From contig NZ_LDOT01000011.1 in assembly GCF_001029445.1 (NCBI RefSeq), positions 1 through 64,000 of the forward strand: DNA of 64,000 nt, read 5' to 3'. The position numbers and the translations under genes are program-made. Each line of letters begins with the position of its first letter. Positions within the stretch are counted from its first letter, which is position 1. Origin of the DNA: Photobacterium aquae. GTDB lineage: Bacteria; Pseudomonadota; Gammaproteobacteria; Enterobacterales; Vibrionaceae. Of this stretch, positions 28,988 to 37,400 are shown piece by piece. The notes below the pieces were generated by a model. The model worked only from the letters and a program-made list of their open reading frames with translations. It was not told the origin of the DNA and searched no databases.

Positions 28988-29456
28988 ATACAATCTGCGC
29001 CGGCGACAAGTCTATTTCTTGTACGGTGCGGTGGCGTTGTTGCTGGTGGCCGTGTTACTGGTCGAATGGCACAAGGTTTACCGCGAAGCGGAGAAGGTTC
29101 AGCTGCAGACGATGGCCAACACCATTATTCACAGCGCCTCGGCGCTGCGTCAGCAGTGGGAGCTTGAGGGGCACCCCAAGCAGTCTGAAACCGACGGTAT
29201 TCATTATGGTCATACCCAACGGGGATGGCCAATTATACGCATACGACAAGAAATTGACTGTCCATTAACCTGGCAGTTGCTCTCCTCCCGTGAAAATGTA
29301 CCTGAATACCTACGTGTGGTGGAAAAAAAGATTTCCAATACAGAGCCTTACAATTCATGTTTTTATGAGGTGAGTCCCGGGAAATGGCTGGAAATTTTTT
29401 ATGAAAATGAGACAATATACAGCAACGTTTTTTTGACGCATCACCCAAGAAAGTGA
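28968..29456 (+). CDS. mshF: MSHA locus protein MshF
   Basis: A 162-residue bitopic protein with one membrane segment (about 16-35, YFLYGAVALLLVAVLLVEW) after a short basic N-terminus, then a predicted periplasmic domain with two cysteines (about 99 and 129). Position and topology match MshF, whose molecular role is not established. It overlaps mshG by 20 bp. The second half is clearly richer in A+T than the neighbouring genes. An 86-bp gap with no clear terminator follows before mshB. Confidence 0.75.
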   Translation: MSRGAFEYNLRRRQVYFLYGAVALLLVAVLLVEWHKVYREAEKVQLQTMANTIIHSASALRQQWELEGHPKQSETDGIHYGHTQRGWPIIRIRQEIDCPLTWQLLSSRENVPEYLRVVEKKISNTEPYNSCFYEVSPGKWLEIFYENETIYSNVFLTHHPRK

Positions 29457-29542
29457 TGCATATTTGACAAGCGGTATCGTGGTTATTTTGCGGCCAGCCC
29501 GGCTGCGGTGCTTTGTTATCGGTATATGGAGATAAGGTTGTC

Positions 29543-30133
29543 ATGAACAAGCAGTCGGGTTTTTCCTTGGTTGAATTGGTTGTTGTGATTATTGTTGTCG
29601 GCTTGCTGGCTGTGGCGGCGTTGCCGCGTTTTATGAATGTGACTGACGAAGCCAAGAAGGCCTCCATTGAGGGGATCGCCGGTGGCTATGCCACGGCGGT
29701 AATGTCGGTGCGTGCCCAATGGGAAGCTTATGGGCGCCCAAAAAATGATGGCCGCAGCATGGTGGATTATGACGGTACCGACTTCTACCTGACGATGGAA
29801 AGTGATGATGGCAAACCGCGTATTGGCTATCCCGTCTCGCTGGACAACAAGGCCATCGATAGCATGGTGGTTGCTGACTGCGTCTCATTGCTGGATAACC
29901 TATTGCAGAACCCGCCACGGGTGACTAGCGATAGCAAACAGGCGGCGGATGATGACTACCTGTTCTATACCGATTTGACCACTATCGATAACCAGAAAGC
30001 GTGCCGCTATTACCAATTGGCCTCGAAGGTTAAGGGCAGTGACGGTATAGCAAATGTGACGTCGGGTCATTACTTTACCTATCAGCCTGCCAAGGGGCAG
30101 GTTCGTACTGAAATTCGTCAGGCTGCAATCTAG
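29543..30133 (+). CDS. mshB: MSHA pilin-like protein MshB
   Basis: A 196-residue type IV minor pilin. After a 5-residue leader (MNKQSG) it has the prepilin peptidase site and hydrophobic stalk FSLVELVVVIIVVGLLAVAA, with the conserved Glu5. The globular part has cysteines near residues 113 and 153. I used the ATG at 29543 (AAGG 6 nt upstream); an earlier ATG at 29513 would spoil the leader. It opens the structural half of the locus. Confidence 0.88.
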   Translation: MNKQSGFSLVELVVVIIVVGLLAVAALPRFMNVTDEAKKASIEGIAGGYATAVMSVRAQWEAYGRPKNDGRSMVDYDGTDFYLTMESDDGKPRIGYPVSLDNKAIDSMVVADCVSLLDNLLQNPPRVTSDSKQAADDDYLFYTDLTTIDNQKACRYYQLASKVKGSDGIANVTSGHYFTYQPAKGQVRTEIRQAAI

Positions 30134-30159
30134 GTCGCATGTCAATGAAGGTGATTGGG

Positions 30160-30708
30160 ATGAAGCGTCAGGGTGGTTTTACGCTGATCGAGTTGGTCGT
30201 AGTAATCGTGATACTCGGCATTTTGGCCGTAACGGCTGCGCCGCGTTTCCTTGATTTGCAGGGCGACGGCCGCAAGGCGGCGTTGCATGGCCTGAAAGGG
30301 GCGATCAACGGAGCGAGCGGTATTGTCTTTGGCAAGGCGGCGCTAGAGGGGAAAGAGCAGTTGCCAAGTACCGCACTGGGCGATGATAGCAAAGGAACAC
30401 GTATTGCCTTTGGGTATCCGGCTGCCGAAGAAGACGGGATGACCCGGGCATTGATGCTAGACACCGATGATGAATGGAGTGTGGCCTATGGTAAGGCAAG
30501 CCAGGTTCGTGGTGTCGAGAATGGAACGCCCCAAGTGGTATATACCTTGAAGGCGCTTGAGCCGGTGCTAACGGGCACGAGCAAGGTGGCTGGCAGCTAT
30601 TTCGAGCAGATTAAAACGACACACTGCTATGTCGAGTACAGTCAGGCTCACCGGATCTCACGGGAAATTATCGAGCCCATGGTCACCGTGTACCACGCGG
30701 GCTGTTAG
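30160..30708 (+). CDS. MshA-type pilin, copy 1
   Basis: A 182-residue type IV pilin with the MshA hallmarks: leader MKRQGG, mature start FTLIELVVVIVILGILAVTA with Glu5, then APRFLDLQGDGRKAALHGLKGAINGASGIVFGKAA, here cited in parts: APRFLDLQGD and HGLKGAINGA. It ends in a disulfide pair formed by HCYVEY and the last residue Cys182. It differs more from copies 2 and 3 than they do from each other, mainly in the C-terminal two thirds. The ATG at 30160 has AAGG 8 nt upstream; two earlier ATGs at 30139 and 30145 lengthen the leader implausibly. Confidence 0.85.
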   Translation: MKRQGGFTLIELVVVIVILGILAVTAAPRFLDLQGDGRKAALHGLKGAINGASGIVFGKAALEGKEQLPSTALGDDSKGTRIAFGYPAAEEDGMTRALMLDTDDEWSVAYGKASQVRGVENGTPQVVYTLKALEPVLTGTSKVAGSYFEQIKTTHCYVEYSQAHRISREIIEPMVTVYHAGC

Positions 30709-30755
30709 TGTTTGCCTGCCTGCGCGTAAGGTATAAGCGGATACATTGAGTAAAT

Positions 30756-30810
30756 AGCGAGTCTGCCCGGCAATGGATGCTGGGTACAGATCGCTGTTTG
30801 TTTTTATTGT
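30756..30810 (+). terminator. Imperfect hairpin and T-rich tract after mshA copy 1
   Basis: AGCGA-TCTG (30756-30765, one bulged G) pairs with CAGATCGCT (30787-30795), with further G/C pairs inside. GTTTGTTTTTATTG follows. This fits a weak terminator or attenuator between pilin copies 1 and 2. Confidence 0.4.
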
Positions 30811-30851
30811 TAATAATAAAGTCCTTGTTAGGAGAGAAGTATGAAACGTCA
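30807..30851 (+). repeat. Direct repeat, copy A: leader and ribosome site of mshA copy 2
   Basis: The 34 bp from TTGTTAATAATAAAG through CCTTGTTAGGAGAGAAGT just before the ATG at 30841 recur identically at 31492-31525 before pilin copy 3, and the identity runs on into the first codons. The repeat contains the strong ribosome site TTAGGAGAG. Confidence 0.9.
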
Positions 30852-31362
30852 GGGCGGCTTTACGCTGATTGAATTGGTAGTGGTGATTGTGATCCTCGGT
30901 ATTTTGGCTGTGACAGCTGCACCGCGCTTTTTGAACCTGCAGGGTGATGCCCGAGGTTCGACGCTGGAAGGCCTTAAGGGCGCGATCAACGGCGCGACAG
31001 GCATTGTCTACGGCAAGGCGGCGATTGAAGGCAAGGAGCAGGCTGACGGCTCCTCTACGGCGATTGATGTTGATGGAATCACCACTAGTTTTGGTTACCC
31101 TACAGCACAAGATACGGGTATCCAGAAAGCATTGAAACTTGATACCAATGAGTGGAAGGCGGCTTTCGGCAATACATCAAATCAGCCTCGAACAGCATTG
31201 TTTACTCTGAATGCGATTAAGCTGGGCAATGAAGCGACGGATGTCGCCAAGGTGGAAGCGACAAAATGTTATGTTAAGTACACCGAAGCGCAACAAATTG
31301 GCACAGCTCCAAACCAAACGATTAAAGAAGCTAAGGTCGAAGTGGTTAAGAAAGGCTGTTAA
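30841..31362 (+). CDS. mshA: MshA-type major pilin, copy 2
   Basis: A 173-residue type IV pilin with leader MKRQGG, stalk FTLIELVVVIVILGILAVTA, and a C-terminal disulfide pair (CYVKY near residue 143 and the final Cys173). The first 49 residues equal those of copy 3, while the exposed C-terminal part differs strongly in sequence and in length by a few residues. The strong ribosome site GGAGAG suggests high expression, so copies 2 and 3 are the best candidates for the main MSHA pilus subunit. Confidence 0.9.
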   Translation: MKRQGGFTLIELVVVIVILGILAVTAAPRFLNLQGDARGSTLEGLKGAINGATGIVYGKAAIEGKEQADGSSTAIDVDGITTSFGYPTAQDTGIQKALKLDTNEWKAAFGNTSNQPRTALFTLNAIKLGNEATDVAKVEATKCYVKYTEAQQIGTAPNQTIKEAKVEVVKKGC

Positions 31363-31370
31363 TCATTGTA

Positions 31371-31432
31371 TAGGGCCCTTCGGGGCTCTATTTCCTCAGT
31401 GTCGGCCTCTTGCGGGTATTGAGGAAATAGAG
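31371..31432 (+). promoter_or_regulatory. Overlapping alternative hairpins after mshA copy 2
   Basis: A terminator-like stem TAGGGCCC/GGGCTCTA (31371-31390, followed by TTTCC) shares its 3' arm with a second, longer stem: CTCTATTTCCTCA (31386-31398) pairs perfectly over 13 bp with TGAGGAAATAGAG (31420-31432). Both cannot form at once. The same pair of elements recurs after copy 3. Confidence 0.6.
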
Positions 31433-31491
31433 TGGATAGTGGTAGCTATTTACCGGATTTTGATTCGGTGAGTGATAGCTATTTTCTCGTG

Positions 31492-31536
31492 TTGTTAATA
31501 ATAAAGTCCTTGTTAGGAGAGAAGTATGAAACGTCA
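31492..31536 (+). repeat. Direct repeat, copy B: leader and ribosome site of mshA copy 3
   Basis: Identical for 34 bp to the sequence before pilin copy 2, again ending in TTAGGAGAGAAGT directly before the ATG (31526). Confidence 0.9.
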
Positions 31537-32053
31537 AGGCGGCTTTACGCTGATTGAATTGGTTGTGGTGATTGTGATCCTCGGTATCTTGGCTGTGACA
31601 GCTGCGCCGCGTTTTTTGAACTTGCAAGGTGATGCCCGCGGGTCGACGCTGGAAGGTCTTAAAGGTGCTATGAACGGCGCGACCGGTATCGTGTTCGGCA
31701 AGGCGGCTGTTAAGGGCCTAGATCAGTCTCCGACTGCTGATCTGATCGTTGATGGTAAGACGATGAAATTGGCATTTGGCTACCCGGATGCATCAAAAGA
31801 CGGTATCACCAATGCATTGAAGCTGGATTTGTACACCGCTGCTGTTGAGGGCGGGGCCGCTGAGCATAAGGGCGAATGGCAAGTTCAATATGACGGTACA
31901 GATGCCTACTACACGTTGAGTGCAATTAAATTGGCTTCTGATATCAAGTCAAGCACTTGTTATGTGAAATATACGCAGGCTACTCAAACAGGGGAAGGCG
32001 ATGCTAAGACGACGCTAGAACCTGTCGTAAAAGTTGAGAAAAGCGGCTGTTAA
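31526..32053 (+). CDS. mshA: MshA-type major pilin, copy 3
   Basis: A 175-residue type IV pilin with the same leader and stalk as copy 2, differing there at the DNA level mostly by synonymous changes. The surface-exposed part is distinct, and the terminal disulfide pair is kept (TCYVKY and final Cys175). The shared upstream repeat and start region indicate tandem duplication with later divergence or gene conversion. Which copy forms the bulk of the fibre cannot be told from sequence. Confidence 0.9.
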   Translation: MKRQGGFTLIELVVVIVILGILAVTAAPRFLNLQGDARGSTLEGLKGAMNGATGIVFGKAAVKGLDQSPTADLIVDGKTMKLAFGYPDASKDGITNALKLDLYTAAVEGGAAEHKGEWQVQYDGTDAYYTLSAIKLASDIKSSTCYVKYTQATQTGEGDAKTTLEPVVKVEKSGC

Positions 32054-32065
32054 TTCCTGGTTTGA

Positions 32066-32130
32066 TAGAGCCCTGCGGGGCTCTATTTCCTCAAGTGCTT
32101 GGTGGAGTATGTCGAGTGTTTGAGGAAATA
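32066..32130 (+). promoter_or_regulatory. Overlapping alternative hairpins after mshA copy 3
   Basis: Stem TAGAGCCC/GGGCTCTA (32066-32085) again shares sequence with a longer stem: TATTTCCTCAA (32084-32094) pairs with TTGAGGAAATA (32120-32130). Arms resemble those after copy 2, but the 25-nt loop is unrelated in sequence, which argues that the pairing is what is conserved. Confidence 0.6.
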
Positions 32131-32162
32131 ATTCTTATCGTCTTTTTTCTTCGGGATGAGTT

Positions 32163-32648
32163 ATGGCCCGTACGCCTCGCGGTTTTACCCTAGTTGAGCT
32201 GATTGTGGTGATAGTCCTTATCGGGATTATCTCTGTTGTCGCGGCTACGCGGCTTATCGGACGCAGTAGCTATGATCCCTATCTCAATCGTGATCAGGCG
32301 ATTGCCATGACCCGCCAAATCCAAGTTGCCAGCATGAATAGCGAGTTGGGGCAGGACTGCCGCCAATTGGTTGTCTCTGCTGATTATTTCGGATCGCCAG
32401 TTAGCTGTGCTGGGTTCGTCCATCCCCTGACCGGCGCCAGCGACAATTTGGCACTCTCTGTTACTGGTTTGCCTGACGGGGTGAATAGCATGATGTTCAA
32501 CCTAATGGGGCAGCCTTACTATCTTGATGCCGGCAACACTCCCCAGCGGCTCTGCCTGCGAGGGTGCCGTTTTGTGTTTGGCGGCAACCGCTCGGGTGAG
32601 CAGGCGGTGATGGCGATGAACAAAGAAGGCTACGTCTATGCCGAATAA
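32163..32648 (+). CDS. mshC: MSHA minor pilin MshC
   Basis: A 161-residue pilin-like protein: leader MARTPRG, then FTLVELIVVIVLIGIISVVA with Glu5, and a globular part with cysteines near 73, 83, 135 and 139 (CLRGC). Position after mshA and length fit MshC. The mshD start lies inside its last codons. Confidence 0.85.
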   Translation: MARTPRGFTLVELIVVIVLIGIISVVAATRLIGRSSYDPYLNRDQAIAMTRQIQVASMNSELGQDCRQLVVSADYFGSPVSCAGFVHPLTGASDNLALSVTGLPDGVNSMMFNLMGQPYYLDAGNTPQRLCLRGCRFVFGGNRSGEQAVMAMNKEGYVYAE

Positions 32649-33306
32649 CACCAGCTTACCATCTCCTTGCCAGCCCTCTATGCGCCGTCAGTCCGGCTTT
32701 ACGCTTATCGAAGGGATTGTGGCGATGGTGCTCCTCAGTATTGCCATGGTGACGTTGAGTAGCTTTTTGTTCCCTCAGGCTGAGCAATCGGCCAGGCCCT
32801 ATTATCAGGCGCGCGCTGCCGCCATCGCCAATGCCTTTTACAATACGATATTGTCCCGTCAGTTCGATGAGAACAGCGGGCTGCTCACCGACAATACGGT
32901 ACGCTGTGACGAGACGGCATTTGGTGCCGCAAAATGTACGGATGAAGCTAAATTCGGCCCTGATAGTGGTGAGACGTATCGTGATGGCGAAAGCGCCAGT
33001 TCCCGGCTCAATGTGGCGGCGGCCAACGATGTTGATGACTTCGAGGGCTGCTGGGGGGATCGTGCCTTGTGTGCTACCCGTTATTCGCAGCAGCCGTGGC
33101 GGGGGCCGATTGAGAGCCTGCTGCACAGTGACGGCGAGTCGACAGATAGCTACCTCAATATGACCGTCGATGTCGCAGTCGGCTATGACGCCAGTATGAA
33201 TACACCAAGCCCTGATTATCCTCATCAGCACAAGCGAATCACCTTGCAGGTCGATACCGGACGTCATGGCACATATGATTTTTCCGCCTTCCGGAGTAAT
33301 TACTGA
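32638..33306 (+). CDS. mshD: MSHA minor pilin MshD
   Basis: A 222-residue pilin-like protein with a longer leader (about 20 residues, ending RRQSG) before FTLIEGIVAMVLLSIAMVTL. The ATG at 32638 has GAAGG 8 nt upstream and overlaps mshC by 11 bp; the ATG at 32680 lacks a ribosome site but would give a standard leader. The globular part has several cysteines (near 83, 93, 137 and 145). Confidence 0.85.
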   Translation: MPNNTSLPSPCQPSMRRQSGFTLIEGIVAMVLLSIAMVTLSSFLFPQAEQSARPYYQARAAAIANAFYNTILSRQFDENSGLLTDNTVRCDETAFGAAKCTDEAKFGPDSGETYRDGESASSRLNVAAANDVDDFEGCWGDRALCATRYSQQPWRGPIESLLHSDGESTDSYLNMTVDVAVGYDASMNTPSPDYPHQHKRITLQVDTGRHGTYDFSAFRSNY

Positions 33307-34064
33307 TGGCGCGTTTATTGCGGCGGCAGCGCGGGTTTACCCTGTTTGAAATGGTGATTGCCCTTGTTGTCCTCGGGGTTATTGGACTCGGTATTGGTGC
33401 ATATCTTCAGCTCGGGGTTGAGGGCTATGTTCAGACGGTGAGCCGGGATCAGCATCAGCTGATAGCGCGCTTCGCCCTGGAGAAAATGAGCCGCGAGATC
33501 CGCCATGCCGCGCCAAATAGTTTGGCGACCCGCCAGAGTGGCCAGTGCCTGACGTTCTATCCCGTTCGTTTGTCGGGTTTTTACCTGTATGAACCATCCC
33601 AGCAGAGCTTGGCGGTGACGCCGGTGCTGGGCAGCGAGGCTGACTGGCTGGCGATCGATGGGGACAGTTGGGCGGCAGTCGGGTTGGGGTCTGCGAGTCA
33701 GTATGACGCCAAACGGGACCGTGTATTGGGTGTTGCCAAAACCCGCGAACCGGAAGTATTGAATGTGCAGCTTGCCGTGCCTCTGCAGTCTCGTTCGCCG
33801 GGGAAGCGTTTTTATACCTACCGTGACAAGGTCAGTTACTGTTTTGAGTCTGCCACCCATAGCCTCTACCGCTTGGTTGGTGACAATGCGCAGCCGTCCA
33901 CTGATACGCTAATCGCACAGGATGTCGAATCGGTGGCATTTACCGCGAGCGGGGCGGGTATGAACAGCAATGGGATGGCACATATCAAGATGGTACTGAG
34001 CGATCCTCAGAGTCGGGAGCGTTACTCCTATCAGCATACGGTACAGGTGATGAATGTTTTATAG
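33306..34064 (+). CDS. mshO: MSHA minor pilin MshO
   Basis: A 252-residue pilin-like protein with leader MARLLRRQRG and stalk FTLFEMVIALVVLGVIGLGI, including Glu5. Its ATG shares one base with the mshD stop (TGATG). It is the larger PilW-like minor pilin of the cluster and probably part of the tip or priming complex. Confidence 0.85.
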   Translation: MARLLRRQRGFTLFEMVIALVVLGVIGLGIGAYLQLGVEGYVQTVSRDQHQLIARFALEKMSREIRHAAPNSLATRQSGQCLTFYPVRLSGFYLYEPSQQSLAVTPVLGSEADWLAIDGDSWAAVGLGSASQYDAKRDRVLGVAKTREPEVLNVQLAVPLQSRSPGKRFYTYRDKVSYCFESATHSLYRLVGDNAQPSTDTLIAQDVESVAFTASGAGMNSNGMAHIKMVLSDPQSRERYSYQHTVQVMNVL

Positions 34065-34482
34065 CAGGCAACGTGGCAGCGTGTTGATGGTGGCGATCTT
34101 TGTGATCACCGTGATGGCAGTGATGGCAGCGGCATTGATCCGAATCGATTGGTCGGGGCAGGACACCACGACCCGTGAGATCCTTGCCAGCCGAGCTTGG
34201 TATGCCGCCCATTCGGGCAACGAATATATGATGAGTAAGTTGTTCCCGCTGGGTAGTCGCTTGGCTGATGCTGACGCTTGCCGTCAGTATACCGGTCAGC
34301 TACCAGCCGCACGCTTTCAGTGCCAGTCGTTAGTACTGACTTGTACCAAGATCCCTTATGGTGATAGTCCGTCACCGAGCTACAAATTCAAACTGGAAAC
34401 CACCGCCCGCTGCGGAACCGGCAAGTTTGCCGTTTCCCGCACTCAGGAGTTGTGGGCCAAGGATGTTGAATCGCATGATTAG
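34054..34482 (+). CDS. mshP: MSHA locus protein MshP (PilX-like)
   Basis: A 142-residue protein with the short leader MFYSRQRG and then SVLMVAIFVITVMAVMAAAL, the PilX-like start without the Glu5 of true pilins. Four cysteines lie in the C-terminal half. It overlaps mshO by 11 bp and mshQ by 8 bp, so the minor pilin genes are tightly coupled. Confidence 0.82.
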   Translation: MFYSRQRGSVLMVAIFVITVMAVMAAALIRIDWSGQDTTTREILASRAWYAAHSGNEYMMSKLFPLGSRLADADACRQYTGQLPAARFQCQSLVLTCTKIPYGDSPSPSYKFKLETTARCGTGKFAVSRTQELWAKDVESHD

Positions 34483-37400
34483 ACCCTTATTTCTCGCGCT
34501 ATGCTTGACCATTGCAGGTATGGCTCCGTTTCAGGCTTTGGCCGCAAGCTGCTTTGCCAGCAGCAAGGCATCGTTTGATGTGACGTTCATGATCGATCAG
34601 GCGCGGTTGTACGAAACCGTGATGGCCCAGCAAAGCCGCGGCCAGCGTCAGCTGCCGTTGTGGAGTGACGAGCTCAATACCAAGTTGTATGCCGTGATTG
34701 CCGATGATCATATTCAGCGTGGCAGGAATTATAAAGTCTGGCTTAAATATATCCATTCCGGCAATGCCAGCCAGAAGGCCGGTATGTTGGAGTATTACAT
34801 TTGGGAGCAGGGAAATTGGAAGCTTCTCCAGCAGCGTTGGGCAGATCTCTCATCGCTGAAAAGTACCAAAATAGGGATCAAGGCATTGGGCAATGCTGTG
34901 ACAGGCTTTCAGTGTCAGGCGCCACAGCCTCCTGAGTTAGCTGATTATTGTGACCTATTTCCAGGACCTCTTCAGACTTGGGAGGGTAATACCAATAACT
35001 ACCACACATCAGACAAAGCGAGCACGATATTCAATACCAAGGAGCATCATATTGGTTTTAGTAATGCCATTATTAATGATTTATATGGCTCGCAGTACAA
35101 GCCCGAGGACAACGTTTTTGCCAAGTGTGACGGTGAGGCTTGCCTATTAAATGGCAAGATGGCAGCAAACCGAATTTTGACATGGGATACTTCGGCAGCA
35201 AAGCATATCGAAACATATAAAATTGTGCATAACGGTGAGAATTATACACCGCCAGTCGGAACGTATTTTAAAGATTCTGGCGGGGTCGCATATGGTCTGA
35301 TTGTCGATAAAGGAGGCCATGTTACCTTCAACCAAGGTGAATATTGGTTTGATAATCTTAGTTTGATCGAAGGCGGTGAGATTACGATCAAGGGGAAGGT
35401 GATCATACATGTTCGTTATAAGATTGAGGCCAGTGCAGCAATTAATACCGATCATGATGCCGATGATCTGACCATTCTTGCTTACTATATGGACGGCCAT
35501 GGCACGAGTAAATCTTGCCCGTTGCCACTTCATGGCCCAACTCGTCCTCCAGAGGTTGCTCAGGATTATACGGTAAAGCTGAATAATGCCGGTTCCATCC
35601 GAGGGCGTATCTATTCTCGAGGTCCGGTGGCGTTGTCTAATCAAACAACGATGCGTGGAGCGGTAACTGCCTGTCAGTTGCAGTTGACGAACCAAGCGGA
35701 GATTATTGGTGACAGTGCGTGCTTCAATCCCCCTCCGGCCAAGGATTATTTTATCGATGTAACCCCGGAGCAGGATTTCTCGCTGACCTGCGATCGGCAG
35801 AAGGTTGAGTTTCAGGTGACGGACAAAGAAGGCTTGCCAGCAAAGGGCTACAAGGGCGAGGTTGATATCGCTACATCGCTGAGTACGCCGGGCAAGGCCT
35901 ATTGGTATAAACAGGAAAGTGGCGGGACGGGAAGCCGGCTTGATGCCAGCCAGGCCCACTCACTGGCCGTTGATGACAATGGCCATCTGGCGTTATGGCT
36001 CAAGAGCGACAAGATTGGCAAGGTGTCGGTGACGGCAACCCTCGCCGATGACAAGGACAAGAGCGATAGCGGCCTATACAATTTCGTGCCGTTCAAGTTT
36101 GTGATTGCGGATGAGCATTTGCCCGTTGTTGCAGGGCGTCCGGTGGATATCGAGATCAAGGCAATGGCTTGCTCTTCGCCGCAGAGCAACGAGGTGGCTT
36201 CAGGCTACCAAGGTGAGCGGACACTGACATTGGCGACCCGTTATGATGCCCCCTTGACGGGCCGGGATTCTGTCGAGCTGGCAGCGCCAAAGAGCGATGA
36301 CTGGAAAACCGAGGCGATTAAACTGGATTTCAATCAAGGCAGGGCCAAGGCGCAGCTGCGCTACCTTGATGCAGGAAAGACCATGCTGACCCTGTTTGAT
36401 CCCGAGTGTACGCTGGATGGTTGCGAGATCCTTCCGCGATCACGCCGAGCCAGCCTGCGCGATCTCGGTAACTGGCAGCGCCTTGAAGGCAGCCAGGCTG
36501 TTTGGTCACGGCCCTATACCTTTGCCCTGTGCAACGCAGGCGGAGAAGCCAAGCCGATCCAGAGTGCCACGGGGACATCTGTTAAGGGAAATGCCTTTGT
36601 TGCCGCTGGCGAGCAATTTGAAACCAAAGCCAAGCCAGTGATTTGGTTGCCGGTAGATGCTGGCAAGTCGGATATCGACGCGCAGGGCAATGCTAGAGGG
36701 ACGGTTGACAGCTCGCAGATGTGCGGGCGGCCGATAACGGCTAATTTCATGGCTTCCGGCTCGCCGGGCACGAGCGTCGAGTTGTCAATTCCTGCAGGAG
36801 AGGGTATCCAGCCCCACTCGCCGAGGGTAGCCGGAGCAAGTGCTGGCCAGCTGTTTGTCGAAAACCAGTCTTTAACGAACCAATCCCTCGAAGACACCCC
36901 GTTTTCGGCACGCTGGAGCGAGGTCGGGAGCGTGTTGCTGCAGGCTGATACCCAAGCTGATTATTTAGGGATGGATATGAACATGGGCTATCGTCCGGTT
37001 GGCCGTTTTTATCCCAAGTATTTCAAAGTAGTCGAAGCACAAAGTGGTACTGCTTATCCGCAGGATCAGAGCTTTGTCTACATGGATCAGCCGTTCCGCG
37101 CGATGCTGAGGGTGCAGGCCCAGAATGCCCAGAAGCTGCCAACGGTCAATTACGGTTATTTTGCCGATAAAAATCAACTGGGTGTCGAGGTGGAAGCGGT
37201 TGATACCGGTGTCGATTATCTGTTGCCGAACCGGCTGACTGACCGTATTGATTTTGGCGGTTGGCCAAAGAATTGGGGCCAGATGTGGCAGCGGGACAGC
37301 GTGATTGTCCCTGATAGCCCGCTGCTGTTTGGCCGCTTGCTGGCCTCCCCGGCGGTACTGGCCGGCGGGAGGTCTACTGCACCTGATGGTCCGTATGAGG

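Noticed and set aside
29200..29456. Frameshift or foreign end in mshF because of its AT-rich 3' half
   Set aside because: The frame stays open to a plausible length with paired cysteines, and no alternative downstream frame continues the protein; composition alone is insufficient.
29460..29490. Promoter for mshB from a perfect TTGACA at 29465
   Set aside because: No acceptable -10 box at 16-18 bp; kept out of the feature list although a promoter here is expected.
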